Origin: Paraburkholderia polaris
Lineage (GTDB): Bacteria; Pseudomonadota; Gammaproteobacteria; Burkholderiales; Burkholderiaceae
Direction: 5' to 3'
Length of the DNA stretch: 64,000 nucleotides
Assembly: GCF_012927345.1 (NCBI RefSeq)
Contig: NZ_JABBGJ010000038.1
Span: forward strand, 46,005 to 110,004
Numbering within the stretch: position 1 is the first letter of the stretch; each line of letters opens with the position of its first letter. Shown in pieces: positions 17,971-26,919 of this stretch. The notes under the pieces are model-generated. The model did no database searches. It saw only the letters and a program-made list of their open reading frames with translations, and was not told the DNA's origin. A program made the translations under genes and the position numbers.

Positions 17971-19167
17971 TTGTTGAATTCCTTGCTCGATTTTCTTGCC
18001 CACGGTTTGCTCCACTTCTCGTGGTGGCAACTTGTGCTGTACACGCTGGTCGCGACGCACATCACGATCATTGGCGTGACGGTCTATCTGCATCGCTGCC
18101 AGGCGCATCGCGCGCTGGAGTTGCATCCGGTCGTCAGTCATTTTTTCCGTTTCTGGTTGTGGATGACCACGGGCATGCTGACCGGCCAATGGGCCGCGAT
18201 TCACCGTAAGCACCACGCCAAGTGCGAGACCGAAGAAGATCCGCACAGCCCGCAAACGCGCGGCATCTGGAAGGTGCTGCTCGAAGGCGCGGAACTGTAT
18301 CGTTCCGAAGCCAAGAATGAAGAAACGATGCGCAAATTCAGTCACGGCACGCCGAATGACTGGATGGAGCGCAACGTCTACACCAAGTACCCGATCCTCG
18401 GCGTGAGCCTGATGATGGTGCTGAACGTCGCGCTGTTCGGCGTCGTCGGCCTGACCATCTGGGCGGTGCAGATGGTGTGGATTCCGTTCTGGGCCGCTGG
18501 TGTGGTCAACGGCCTCGCGCACTGGTGGGGCTACCGCAACTTCAATTCGTCGGATGCCAGCACCAACATCTTCCCGTGGGGCATCATCATCGGCGGTGAA
18601 GAGTTGCATAACAATCACCACACATATGCGACGTCGGCCAAGCTGTCGAACAAGTGGTACGAGTTCGACATCGGCTGGATGTACATCCGCATCATGTCGG
18701 CTTTCCGTTTGGCCAAGGTGAAGAAGATCGCGCCTACGCCGCGTCTGACCACCGGCAAGCTGGTACTCGATCAGGACACGTTGCAAGCCGTGCTGGCAAA
18801 CCGCTACGAAGTGATGGCGCGTTACGGCAAGGCGCTCAAGCGTGCTTACCGCCAGGAGCTGGCGCATCTGAAGGAAGTTGGTGCGCGCGAGAAGTATCAG
18901 GTGATGCGCGGTGCGCGTAGCTGGTTCCACAAGGAAGAAGCGGGTCTCGATGAGCCGCAGAAGCGCCAGTTGCCGCAAATCTTCGCAAACAGCCAGAAGC
19001 TCAAGACCTACATCGACATGCGCAATGAACTGGCGGCGATGTGGGAGCGCTCGAATGCGTCGCGCGATCAACTGCTGATTCAATTGCAGGACTGGTGCCA
19101 TCGCGCTGAGCAGAGCGGTATTAAAGCGTTGCAAGAGTTCGCGATGCGTCTGCGTCGCTATGCTTGA
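17971..19167 (+). CDS. acyl-CoA/acyl-lipid delta-9 type fatty-acid desaturase
   Basis: A membrane di-iron desaturase that introduces a double bond into fatty-acyl chains. The three histidine boxes are HRCQAH (41-46), HRKHH (78-82) and HNNHH (213-217). Hydrophobic pairs flank them, at about 20-42, 57-75, 150-170 and 175-195. The C-terminal 150 residues are soluble, charged and helical, longer than in the minimal family. The start is TTG at 17971, eight bases after AGGTAA; no ATG gives a complete first membrane segment. It stands alone, with a terminator at 19211. Confidence 0.92.
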   Translation: MLNSLLDFLAHGLLHFSWWQLVLYTLVATHITIIGVTVYLHRCQAHRALELHPVVSHFFRFWLWMTTGMLTGQWAAIHRKHHAKCETEEDPHSPQTRGIWKVLLEGAELYRSEAKNEETMRKFSHGTPNDWMERNVYTKYPILGVSLMMVLNVALFGVVGLTIWAVQMVWIPFWAAGVVNGLAHWWGYRNFNSSDASTNIFPWGIIIGGEELHNNHHTYATSAKLSNKWYEFDIGWMYIRIMSAFRLAKVKKIAPTPRLTTGKLVLDQDTLQAVLANRYEVMARYGKALKRAYRQELAHLKEVGAREKYQVMRGARSWFHKEEAGLDEPQKRQLPQIFANSQKLKTYIDMRNELAAMWERSNASRDQLLIQLQDWCHRAEQSGIKALQEFAMRLRRYA

Positions 19168-19210
19168 TCGTATGCCTGAGCGCGAAATCCATTAAAATTT
19201 CGTTACGTCA

Positions 19211-19240
19211 CAAAACCCCGCGTTGGCGGGGTTTTGCTTT
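19211..19240 (+). terminator. terminator after the desaturase gene
   Basis: The 11-bp stem CAAAACCCCGC/GCGGGGTTTTG with loop GTTG is followed by CTTTTT. Confidence 0.88.
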
Positions 19241-19309
19241 TTGGGCCGCGGCAATTTCAACGACACGCGATTGACAGTCCGCGGCGGCAGAGCGAAGGCA
19301 GAGGAGATC

Positions 19310-20449
19310 ATGGATCAGCAGGCGATCAGGACCGTCGAATACGACCGGCCACAGGCACAGGGCACCACCTGCGGGATCGGGCAGGCGTGGGCGAAGGTGC
19401 CCGACATGCCGTCGGCGGAACACAAGGTGGCGTTGAAGGAGCGCATCCGCGCATTGCTTAAGCGCGAGAAGGCCGTGCTCGTCGCGCATTACTACGTCGA
19501 CGCGGAATTGCAGGAGCTCGCCGACGAAACCGGCGGCTGCGTCGCCGACTCGCTGGAGATGGCGCGCTTCGGCCGCGATCACGAGGCACAAACGCTGGTG
19601 GTGGCGGGCGTGCGCTTCATGGGCGAGACCGCGAAAATCCTGAGTCCGGGTAAGCGCATTCTGATGCCCGATCTCGACGCGACCTGTTCGCTCGACTTGG
19701 GCTGTCCAGTCGATGAATTCTCGGCTTTCTGTGACGCACACCCGGATCGCACGGTGGTCGTGTACGCGAACACTAGCGCGGCCGTCAAGGCTCGTGCGGA
19801 CTGGATGGTGACGTCGTCGATCGGGCTGGAAATCGTTGCCGATCTGCATGCACGCGGCGAAAAGATCATCTGGGCGCCGGATCGGCACCTCGGCAGTTAT
19901 ATCCAGAGCAAGACCGGCGCGGACATGCTGCTGTGGCAGGGCTCGTGTCTCGTGCATGACGAATTCAAGGGCATCGAGCTCGATCTGCTGCGCGCCGAAT
20001 ATCCGGGCGCGAAAGTGCTGGTGCATCCTGAGTCGCCGGCTAACGTGGTCGCGCAAGCGGACGTGGTTGGTTCGACCACCCAGTTGATCGACGCCGCGCA
20101 AAAACTCGACGCGACGCATTTCATCGTGGCGACCGATCTAGGCATTCTGCACAAGATGCAGCTTGCCGCGCCCGGCAAGACGCTGATCGCCGCGCCCACG
20201 GCCGGCAACAGCGCGACCTGCAAGAGCTGCGCGCATTGCCCGTGGATGGCGATGAACGGCCTCGCCAATCTGGCGGACGTGCTCGAACGCGGCCATAACG
20301 AAATCTTCGTCGACCGAGCGATCGGCGAGCGGGCGCGCCTGCCGATTGACCGGATGCTCGACTTCGCGACGCGTCACAAGAAGCGCGTGCAAGCCAGTGG
20401 CGATCTCGCGCGCGACGCGCAACTGTATTCGAACGTGGGAGCAGCGTAA
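19310..20449 (+). CDS. nadA: quinolinate synthase A
   Basis: NadA condenses iminoaspartate with dihydroxyacetone phosphate to quinolinate using a [4Fe-4S] cluster. The 379-residue protein has the family blocks KAVLVAHYYVDAELQELADE and GGCVADSLEMARF, then LMPDLDATCSLDLGCP, HPESPANVVAQADVVGST and ATCKSCAHCPWMAMN, which carry the cluster cysteines. The ATG at 19310 follows GAGGAG. It overlaps nadC by one base (TAATG). Confidence 0.97.
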   Translation: MDQQAIRTVEYDRPQAQGTTCGIGQAWAKVPDMPSAEHKVALKERIRALLKREKAVLVAHYYVDAELQELADETGGCVADSLEMARFGRDHEAQTLVVAGVRFMGETAKILSPGKRILMPDLDATCSLDLGCPVDEFSAFCDAHPDRTVVVYANTSAAVKARADWMVTSSIGLEIVADLHARGEKIIWAPDRHLGSYIQSKTGADMLLWQGSCLVHDEFKGIELDLLRAEYPGAKVLVHPESPANVVAQADVVGSTTQLIDAAQKLDATHFIVATDLGILHKMQLAAPGKTLIAAPTAGNSATCKSCAHCPWMAMNGLANLADVLERGHNEIFVDRAIGERARLPIDRMLDFATRHKKRVQASGDLARDAQLYSNVGAA

Positions 20450-21348
20450 TGGGTGCGGTGGAGCGCAATCAGGTCGAGGCGGTGTCGCCGCTGTTCGCAG
20501 AGATTCATGTGCAGTACGGTGCCGCATTCGATGCAGCGTTAGCACGTAACGTTGCCGACGCACTGGCCGAAGACGTCGGCGCAGGCGATCAGACTGGCCG
20601 CCTTGTCCCCGCAGACGACGTGCGCGATGCACGCATCATCGTGCGCGAAGATGCCGTGCTGTGCGGCGTGCCCTGGTTCAACGCAGTCATGCGCCAGGTC
20701 GATCCACGTATCGACGTGCAGTGGCGTTACCGCGAGGGCGATCGGATGACAGTGGATACGCCGGTCTGCGAACTGCGCGGTCCTGTCCGTGCGCTGTTGA
20801 CTGCTGAACGCAATGCGCTGAATTTCCTGCAACTGCTATCGGGCGTGGCGAGCGCAACGCGCCGCTATGTCGACGCAATTGCCCACACGCAAACGCGCAT
20901 CCTCGATACGCGTAAGACCTTGCCGGGTTTGCGGCTCGCGCAGAAATACGCCGTGCGCGTGGGCGGCGGGGCGAATCAGCGGCTTGCGTTGTACGACGGC
21001 ATTCTGATCAAGGAAAACCACATCGCCGCAGCGGGCGGCGTTGGTGCCGCAATGGATGCGGCGCTCGCGCTGAATGCGGGCGTGTCGATCCAGATCGAAG
21101 TCGAAACGCTGGCACAATTGGAAACCGCGCTGGCGCATCGCGCGCAATCCATTCTGCTGGACAACTTTTCGTTCGATGCGATGCGCGACGCAGTGCGGAT
21201 CACGGCAGGACGGGCGGTGCTGGAAGTGTCTGGCGGGGTGAACTTCGAGACCGTGCGGACCATCGCGGAAACGGGAGTCGATCGCGTGTCGATCGGTGCG
21301 CTGACCAAAGATGTGCGCGCAACGGATTACTCGATGCGGATCGTCTGA
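20449..21348 (+). CDS. nadC: nicotinate-nucleotide pyrophosphorylase (quinolinate phosphoribosyltransferase)
   Basis: NadC converts quinolinate and PRPP to nicotinate mononucleotide. The 299 residues (E. coli 297) contain LAEDVGAGDQTGRL, LNFLQLLSGVASATRRYVD and TRKTLPGLRLAQKYAVRVGG. Also present are GILIKENHI with a catalytic Lys and ILLDNFSFDAMRDAV, with VLEVSGGVNFETVR near the C-terminus. The start shares a base with the nadA stop, so it is translationally coupled. It converges on nadB across a shared terminator. Confidence 0.97.
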   Translation: MGAVERNQVEAVSPLFAEIHVQYGAAFDAALARNVADALAEDVGAGDQTGRLVPADDVRDARIIVREDAVLCGVPWFNAVMRQVDPRIDVQWRYREGDRMTVDTPVCELRGPVRALLTAERNALNFLQLLSGVASATRRYVDAIAHTQTRILDTRKTLPGLRLAQKYAVRVGGGANQRLALYDGILIKENHIAAAGGVGAAMDAALALNAGVSIQIEVETLAQLETALAHRAQSILLDNFSFDAMRDAVRITAGRAVLEVSGGVNFETVRTIAETGVDRVSIGALTKDVRATDYSMRIV

Positions 21349-21378
21349 GCCGTGCGCGCTTAAGCGTTCACCGTCAAT

Positions 21379-21416
21379 GAAGAAGCCATCGCCGGTTCCC
21401 CCGCGATGGCTTCTTC
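21379..21416. terminator. bidirectional terminator between nadC and nadB
   Basis: A 14-bp perfect stem GAAGAAGCCATCGC with a 10-nt loop sits between the convergent genes. T-runs are short (TTCTTC), so efficiency may be moderate. Confidence 0.7.
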
Positions 21417-21432
21417 ACTTCAGCTTTAGAAA

Positions 21433-23031
21433 TCACACGTTGCGGTTACGCACATGTTCCGGCGACAGCACCGACGGCAGCGCTTTTGGCAGCGTGGCTG
21501 GCCAATCGCGGCTGAAGTGCAGGCCGCGGCTTTCGCGCCGTGAGCGAGCACCTTCGACGATCAGCGACGCCACGTCGACGAGATTGCGCAACTCAAGCAA
21601 ATCGCGGCTGACCTTGAAGTTCGCGTAATACTCGTGAATCTCGTCACGGAGCAAGGCGAGCCGATGCTTGGCTCGCGCGAGCCGCTTGTCCGTACGCACG
21701 ATGCCGACGTAGTTCCACATCAGGCGGCGCAGTTCATCCCAGTTGTGCGCGACCACTACTTCTTCGTCCGGGTCGGACACGCGGCTTTCGTCCCAGTCCG
21801 GCAGCGGCGCATGGACGGCGGCGCTGAAGCCTTCTTTCTCGATGGCCTGCGCGGCGGAGCGTCCGATCACGAGACACTCGAGCAAGGAATTGCTGGCAAG
21901 CCGGTTCGCACCGTGCAGGCCGGTGCATGACGTCTCGCCGACCGCATAGAGGCCCGCGAGATCGGTCCGGCCTGCCAGATCTGTCACGACGCCGCCGCAC
22001 GTGTAGTGCGCGGCAGGCACAACCGGAATTGGCTCTTTGGTGATGTCGATGCCGAATTCGAGGCAGCGGGCCAGAATCGTCGGAAAGTGTTCGCGCAGGA
22101 ATTCAGGCGGCTGATGGCTGATGTCGAGATACACGCAATCAATGCCGCGTTTCTTGATCTCGAAGTCGATCGCGCGCGCGACGATGTCGCGCGGCGCGAG
22201 TTCGGCGCGTTCATCGTGGTTCGGCATGAAGCGCGTGCCGTCCGGCAGTTTCAGAATGCCGCCTTCGCCGCGCACTGCTTCCGAGATCAGGAACGACTTC
22301 GCATAAGGGTGGAACAGGCAAGTCGGATGGAACTGGATGAATTCCATGTTCGACACGCGGCAGCCCGCGCGCCAGGCCATCGCGATACCGTCGCCGGTCG
22401 CGGTGTCGGGGTTGGTGGTGTACAGATAGACCTTGCCGGCGCCGCCGGTGGCGAGCACGGTATGCGGCGCTTCGATTGTCACGGTGCGGCCGCTTTGCAG
22501 GTCAAGTGCATACAAACCGTGGCAGCGACGGCCAGGCAAGCCGAGACGGTCGGATGTGATCAGGTCAATCGCGTAATGGTCTTCGAACAGGGTGATGTTC
22601 GGATGATGGCGTACACGCTCGCTGAGCGTGGCGACCACGGCATGGCCAGTCGCATCCGCAGCATGAATGATCCGGCGATGGCTATGGCCGCCTTCGCGTG
22701 TCAAATGAAAGCCGAGTTCGGCGGCGTCGTCTTTGGTGAATGGCACGCCTTGCTCGATCAGCCATTCGATCGCGGCACGCCCATGCTCGACGATAAAGCG
22801 TGTCGCCGCCTCGTCGCACAGGCCGCCACCGGCGATCAGTGTGTCGCGCACATGGTTTTCGATGCTGTCCGCCGAATCCAGTACGGCGGCGATCCCGCCT
22901 TGCGCCCAATCGCTCGCGCCTTCGGTCATCGATCGCTTGGCGACCACCGCAACCCGCCGGGTCTCCGCGAGATTGAGCGCGACGCTCAAACCTGCCAGAC
23001 CGCTACCGACAATCGCTACATCGAATTCCAT
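21433..23031 (-). CDS. nadB: L-aspartate oxidase
   Basis: NadB oxidises L-aspartate to iminoaspartate with FAD, supplying NadA. The 532-residue flavoprotein starts MEFDVAIVGSGLAGLSVALN with the Rossmann GSGLAG. It contains EGASDWAQGGIAAVLD, TREGGHSHRRIIHAADATG, HPTCLFHPYAKSFLISEAVR and GLYAVGETSCTGLHGANRLA. The ATG at 23031 matches the family start; ATGs at 23040 and 23061 would add 3 or 10 residues. The W in ASDWAQGG replaces the usual polar residue there. All three genes of de novo NAD synthesis from aspartate are thus together. Confidence 0.96.
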   Translation of the reverse strand: MEFDVAIVGSGLAGLSVALNLAETRRVAVVAKRSMTEGASDWAQGGIAAVLDSADSIENHVRDTLIAGGGLCDEAATRFIVEHGRAAIEWLIEQGVPFTKDDAAELGFHLTREGGHSHRRIIHAADATGHAVVATLSERVRHHPNITLFEDHYAIDLITSDRLGLPGRRCHGLYALDLQSGRTVTIEAPHTVLATGGAGKVYLYTTNPDTATGDGIAMAWRAGCRVSNMEFIQFHPTCLFHPYAKSFLISEAVRGEGGILKLPDGTRFMPNHDERAELAPRDIVARAIDFEIKKRGIDCVYLDISHQPPEFLREHFPTILARCLEFGIDITKEPIPVVPAAHYTCGGVVTDLAGRTDLAGLYAVGETSCTGLHGANRLASNSLLECLVIGRSAAQAIEKEGFSAAVHAPLPDWDESRVSDPDEEVVVAHNWDELRRLMWNYVGIVRTDKRLARAKHRLALLRDEIHEYYANFKVSRDLLELRNLVDVASLIVEGARSRRESRGLHFSRDWPATLPKALPSVLSPEHVRNRNV

Positions 23032-23200
23032 CGCCTGCATCTCCGTCTTTCGTTTTGCCATGACGGCGTGCCGTTCGCACGCCGCTAAAACGAGAAAGGA
23101 TACGCGCCGCGGCGGATGAGGGAAAGCTGGCCGAACGGGATAAGACTATCCTGCTAGGCAAAGGACAGCTAAACAGTGCGAGATTGGGGCGCAGAAAACA

Positions 23201-23232
23201 AAAAAGCCTCGCACGAATGCGAGGCTTTTTTT
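23201..23232 (-). terminator. terminator of the rpmB-rpmG operon
   Basis: The stem AAAAAAGCCTCGCA/TGCGAGGCTTTTTT with a CGAA tetraloop has T-runs on both strands. It lies 38 bp beyond the rpmG stop and about 170 bp upstream of nadB. Confidence 0.9.
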
Positions 23233-23269
23233 GCAAAACTTTTTGCCTTCGTCAGGCAGGAGCCAAGAC

Positions 23270-23437
23270 TTACTTGATCTTGGTTTCCTTGTAGTCAACG
23301 TGCTTACGGACGACCGGATCAAATTTCTTGATCAGCATCTTTTCCGGCATGTTGCGTTTGTTCTTCGTCGTCGTGTAGAAGTGACCCGTGCCTGCGGTCG
23401 ATTCCAACTTGATCTTGTCGCGTGCGCCTTTTGCCAT
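23270..23437 (-). CDS. rpmG: 50S ribosomal protein L33
   Basis: A 55-residue protein starting MAKGARDKIKLESTAGTGHF and ending YKETKIK, a typical cysteine-free (zinc-independent) L33. It carries YTTTKNKRNMPEKMLIKKFD. The ATG at 23437 follows AAGGAG. It lies 10 bp downstream of rpmB on the same strand, the usual rpmB-rpmG pair. The C- form means this copy is not a zinc-storage paralogue. Confidence 0.97.
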   Translation of the reverse strand: MAKGARDKIKLESTAGTGHFYTTTKNKRNMPEKMLIKKFDPVVRKHVDYKETKIK

Positions 23438-23447
23438 GATTTACTCC

Positions 23448-23681
23448 TTAGGCTTCACCGCGTGCGCGCAGATCTGCGAGCACAGCGTCGATACCGTTCT
23501 TGTCGATCAGGCGCAGGCCGGCGTTCGAAACGCGCAGACGCACCCAACGGTTTTCGCTTTCCACCCAAATACGGCGGTTTTGCAGGTTCGGCAGGAACCG
23601 GCGCTTGGTTTTGTTGTTCGCGTGGGAAACGTTGTTGCCGCTCATCGGCGCTTTCCCAGTTACTTGGCATACGCGTGCCAT
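23448..23681 (-). CDS. rpmB: 50S ribosomal protein L28
   Basis: A 77-residue protein starting MARVCQVTGKAPMSGNNVSH, with KTKRRFLPNLQNRRIW and WVRLRVSNAGLRLIDKNG. Length and sequence are those of proteobacterial L28. It has a single CxxT and no zinc finger. AGGAG precedes the ATG at 23681. It is the first gene of the operon with rpmG. Confidence 0.98.
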   Translation of the reverse strand: MARVCQVTGKAPMSGNNVSHANNKTKRRFLPNLQNRRIWVESENRWVRLRVSNAGLRLIDKNGIDAVLADLRARGEA

Positions 23682-23831
23682 GAGAGCACTCCTAATACGC
23701 TAATTCTGAGTTCGAACGCCGTGAAAGTTTCCCGAAAAGAGCCGCGCTTAAGTTTTTGAACTTCAGTCGCTTTTCCTTTCCGGAACGCCTTGGTGGCTTC
23801 GGAACAGGGGGTTGGAAATAGGCAAACCGGA

Positions 23832-23861
23832 ATTATAGCGGAAAAAAAGCCGCAAAATCAA
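23832..23861 (-). promoter_or_regulatory. promoter of rpmB-rpmG
   Basis: On the minus strand TTGATT (23861-23856), 18 bp, then consensus TATAAT (23837-23832). The transcript would start near 23825, giving a leader of about 144 nt. Confidence 0.6.
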
Positions 23862-23919
23862 ACCTTATTTGCGATGCCGAGCACGGCGCAACGTTGCCGC
23901 GACCCTGGTTCAGGCAATC

Positions 23920-24759
23920 TCACGGCCAGCCGGCGCGGGCGAACGAGTAGGTATTGTCGGCGCCGATCACCAGATGATCGATCAGTCGCACGTCGATCAG
24001 CGCAAGGGCGTCGCGCAACGTATGCGTCAATCGGCAGTCGCTCGCGCTTGGCTGGACGGCACCGGAAGGGTGATTATGCGCGACGATCAGGCTGGCGGCA
24101 TTAAGGCTCAGCGCTCGCCGCACGATCTCGCGCGGATAGACCGCCATGCGTGTCAGCGTGCCGCGTGCGCTTTCTTCACAGCGGATCAACCGATGTCGCG
24201 CGTCGAGAAAGAGCGACACGAAGACCTCTTGGGGCCTGCCGCCTATGCGCAGGCGCAGATAGTCTTGCACGGCCTCAGGCGAGTTCATCAGCGAACGGCC
24301 GCGCATTTTATCGACCAGCGAGCGCCGCGCCATCTCCATAATGGCGAGCAATTGCGCCTTCTTTGCTGGGCCGATGCCGCGCAGGCCGTCGAAGTCCGAA
24401 TAGGTTGCGTCGAGCATTTCCCGCAGCGAGCCGAACCGGTCGAGCAGGGTGCGCGCGACATCGAACACATCGTGGCCGGGCAGGCCGGTGCCAAGCACCA
24501 GCGCGATCATTTCGGTATCCGACAGCACGCCGGGTCCTTCCTCGATCAGACGTTCGCGCGGCATATCTTTCTTATGCCATTTGCCGCGTACGAGCCATCG
24601 GGGCGAGGGTGTGCCGGCATTCGCGGCGGCAACGCCATTACCGGCTGCGGCGCGAGCGCGCGGGGACGCCAGGGCGGGGACTGCGGCGGCGGGCGCGGGA
24701 GCCTCCGGCAAGGCCGCTTCGAGTGTCGCTTGGTCTATCGTGCAGGCATAGTCGGCCAT
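23920..24759 (-). CDS. radC: RadC-family JAB1/MPN-domain protein
   Basis: A 279-residue RadC-like protein. The N-terminal helix-hairpin-helix part reads RERLIEEGPGVLSDTEMIAL and LRGIGPAKKAQLLAIMEMAR. The C-terminal MPN metallo-domain has the JAMM motif AHNHPSGAVQPSASD (H-x-H-x10-D) and VSLFLDARHRLI. Despite its name, a role in DNA repair is not established. The start at 24759 is 12 bases after GGAGG; an ATG at 24771 directly abuts GGAGG and is less likely. The first 50 residues are Ala/Pro-rich and not conserved. Confidence 0.9.
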   Translation of the reverse strand: MADYACTIDQATLEAALPEAPAPAAAVPALASPRARAAAGNGVAAANAGTPSPRWLVRGKWHKKDMPRERLIEEGPGVLSDTEMIALVLGTGLPGHDVFDVARTLLDRFGSLREMLDATYSDFDGLRGIGPAKKAQLLAIMEMARRSLVDKMRGRSLMNSPEAVQDYLRLRIGGRPQEVFVSLFLDARHRLIRCEESARGTLTRMAVYPREIVRRALSLNAASLIVAHNHPSGAVQPSASDCRLTHTLRDALALIDVRLIDHLVIGADNTYSFARAGWP

Positions 24760-24959
24760 AGAAGTATGCATCCTCCAGTTCGGGTTTATGGCGGCGCGGG
24801 GTGCCCGGCCGTGCCGCGATGCGCGCGACGGACCCAAGCCGCCGCCCGCTATGTGGCTTACAATAGACGCTTTGCGCACGGCACCCCGACGGTTTGCCAC
24901 ACGCGTCGGCTGCACCCGCGGCGCACGCGTGCAGCGCGCTTCGACTGAGCGAGCATTGC

Positions 24960-25415
24960 ATGAGCATCATCGACATTTCCGAAGTGAAACCCGGTTCACA
25001 CGTGACGCTTCATTACCGGCTTTCCCTTGCCGATGGCGCCGAAGTCATCAATACGTTTACCGACAGGCCGGCTACGCTGCTGCTGGGTGCGGGTCAACTG
25101 GCGCCGCCGCTGGAAGATATTCTGCTGGGTTTGAAGGTGGGCCACCATTCGACCTTTCAGCTAACGCCGGGTCAGGCGTTCGGTCCGCGCAATCCGGAGC
25201 TGATCCAGAGAGTCTCGCTGGCCACGCTGCGTGAAAACAGCATGATCGGCGAGGATTTCTCGCCGGGTGACCTGGTCGAATTCAACGCGCCGGGCGGCGG
25301 CCGCTACGCGGGTGTCCTGAAGGAAGTCGGCGAAACGTCGGCGTTGTTCGATTTCAACCATCCGCTTGCCGGCCAGGCGCTGGCGTTTGAAGTGAAAATC
25401 ATCGGGATTCTGTAA
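24960..25415 (+). CDS. fkpB: FKBP-type peptidyl-prolyl isomerase, SlpA/FkpB-like
   Basis: A 151-residue SlyD-like FKBP. It contains VTLHYRLSLADGAEVINTF, PATLLLGAGQLAPPLEDILLGLKVG with the FKBP active-site strand, and the flap LTPGQAFGPRNPELIQRV. FDFNHPLAGQALAFEVKI is the C-terminal family signature. The ATG at 24960 gives MSIIDISEVKPG. It is 2 bp upstream of ispH; fkpB-ispH linkage is conserved in proteobacteria. Confidence 0.94.
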   Translation: MSIIDISEVKPGSHVTLHYRLSLADGAEVINTFTDRPATLLLGAGQLAPPLEDILLGLKVGHHSTFQLTPGQAFGPRNPELIQRVSLATLRENSMIGEDFSPGDLVEFNAPGGGRYAGVLKEVGETSALFDFNHPLAGQALAFEVKIIGIL

Positions 25416-25417
25416 AC

Positions 25418-26377
25418 ATGAGCATCACGGATACGACTCTTGCCGAAGCCGAGATCCTGCTGGCGCAGCCGCGTGGGTTCTGTGCCGGCGTCGATCGGGC
25501 CATTGAAATCGTCGAGCGGGCCATCAAGCTGCACGGCTCGCCGATCTACGTGCGCCACGAAATCGTCCATAACGCCTATGTCGTCGAAGATCTGCGCAAG
25601 AAGGGCGCAATCTTTATCGAACAGCTGGAAGAAGTGCCGGCCGGCAATACGGTGATTTTCAGCGCGCATGGCGTGTCGAAGGCGGTGCGCTCCGAAGCCG
25701 AATCGCGCGGCCTGCGTGTGTATGACGCCACCTGTCCGCTCGTGACCAAGGTGCATATCGAAGTCGCGAAAATGCGCCAGGACGGCTTCGACATCGTGAT
25801 GATCGGCCACAAGGGTCACCCTGAAGTCGAGGGCACGATGGGGCAGGCGGGCGAAGGCATGCATCTGGTGGAAGACATCAAAGACGTGCAGGCGCTGCAA
25901 CTGGCCGATCCCGAGCGGATCGCGTTCGTCACGCAAACCACCTTGTCCGTCGACGATGCAGCCGAGATCATCGGCGCGCTGAAGGCAAAGTATCCGGCGA
26001 TCCGCGAGCCGAAGAAGCAGGACATCTGCTACGCCACGCAAAACCGCCAGGACGCGGTCAAGTTCATGGCGCCGCAGTGCGATGTCGTGATCGTGGTCGG
26101 CAGCCCGAACAGTTCGAACTCGAACCGGTTGCGCGAGCTGGCCGAAAAGCTTGGCGTGCCTTCCTATATGGTGGACTCGCCGGACCAGATCGATCCGGTC
26201 TGGGTCGAAGGCAAGCGCCGCATCGGCGTGACGGCCGGCGCCTCGGCGCCGGAAGCGCTGGCGCAGGCGGTGATCGGCCGGTTGCGTGAACTCGGCGTGC
26301 GCAACGTGCGCGCGCTTGACGGCATCGAGGAAAACATCGCGTTTCCGCTGCCGCGCGGGCTGGGTCTGCCTGCCTGA
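25418..26377 (+). CDS. ispH: 4-hydroxy-3-methylbut-2-enyl diphosphate reductase
   Basis: IspH performs the last MEP-pathway step, reducing HMBPP to IPP and DMAPP with a [4Fe-4S] cluster. The 319 residues contain the first cluster cysteine in QPRGFCAGVDRAIE (C22), the second in VYDATCPLVTKVH and the third in QDICYATQNRQDAV. HEIVHNAYVV and FSAHGVSKAV supply active-site histidines. VGSPNSSNSNRLRELA is the late SxN signature. It is coupled to fkpB and followed by a terminator at 26401. Confidence 0.98.
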   Translation: MSITDTTLAEAEILLAQPRGFCAGVDRAIEIVERAIKLHGSPIYVRHEIVHNAYVVEDLRKKGAIFIEQLEEVPAGNTVIFSAHGVSKAVRSEAESRGLRVYDATCPLVTKVHIEVAKMRQDGFDIVMIGHKGHPEVEGTMGQAGEGMHLVEDIKDVQALQLADPERIAFVTQTTLSVDDAAEIIGALKAKYPAIREPKKQDICYATQNRQDAVKFMAPQCDVVIVVGSPNSSNSNRLRELAEKLGVPSYMVDSPDQIDPVWVEGKRRIGVTAGASAPEALAQAVIGRLRELGVRNVRALDGIEENIAFPLPRGLGLPA

Positions 26378-26400
26378 CAATTAGCCGACGTTTCTGAAAG

Positions 26401-26429
26401 AAAAGCGCGCCCAAGGGCGCGCTTTTTTT
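26401..26429 (+). terminator. terminator of fkpB-ispH
   Basis: The stem AAAAGCGCGCCC/GGGCGCGCTTTT with a 2-nt loop is followed by a run of seven T in total, 24 bp after ispH. Confidence 0.92.
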
Positions 26430-26826
26430 ACGTCCGCAGATTCGTGAGCCTGTCTAAAATAAAGTGCCAGAACACCGTGCCGAGCGGTTTTAAGTGTGCT
26501 CTCACACAAATTCTTTTGAATTGTGATTTGGCATTTAATCGAATTTTCGATGATGTGACCCCGTTTATCCAGCGCTAAACGCGTTGCATCGATTTTTGAC
26601 GCACTAAAATAGTGCGTGCCCGTTGATATCAATGGAAACGTAATACTTAACGCGAACCACGGTGCAATCAGGGATCGGGCCATATCGCTGCAACACTTGA
26701 TGCCATTGGGCGCGACGGTGGTGCAACTGATGCACGAAAAACAATCGCAACCGGGTTGCGCCTTTTATCGAATTACTCTCTCAAAATAAGGTTGCAATGC
26801 AGGAAAACCCCACCGGTTCAACAATA

Positions 26827-26854
26827 TTGCGCGTCGCATAATTGGAGTTACAAT
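26827..26854 (+). promoter_or_regulatory. candidate promoter of the liv operon
   Basis: TTGCGC (26827-26832), 16 bp, TACAAT (26849-26854). The predicted start near 26861 gives a leader of about 60 nt to the ATG at 26920. Confidence 0.45.
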
Positions 26855-26919
26855 GCGCGCGTTCTCAAGGCCTCCGGGTCCCGAACAATGGATTTTGCGA
26901 GGCGCAGGAGACCTACTTA

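Larger units (their letters stand above)
26378..26919. other. ispH-liv intergenic region
   Basis: The 542 bp hold the ispH terminator and the promoter region of the branched-chain importer. The stretch 26430-26820 is AT-richer than the surroundings. It includes ATCGAA-TT-TTCGAT at 26538-26551, a possible binding site. No open frame here has a ribosome site or recognisable product. Confidence 0.45.
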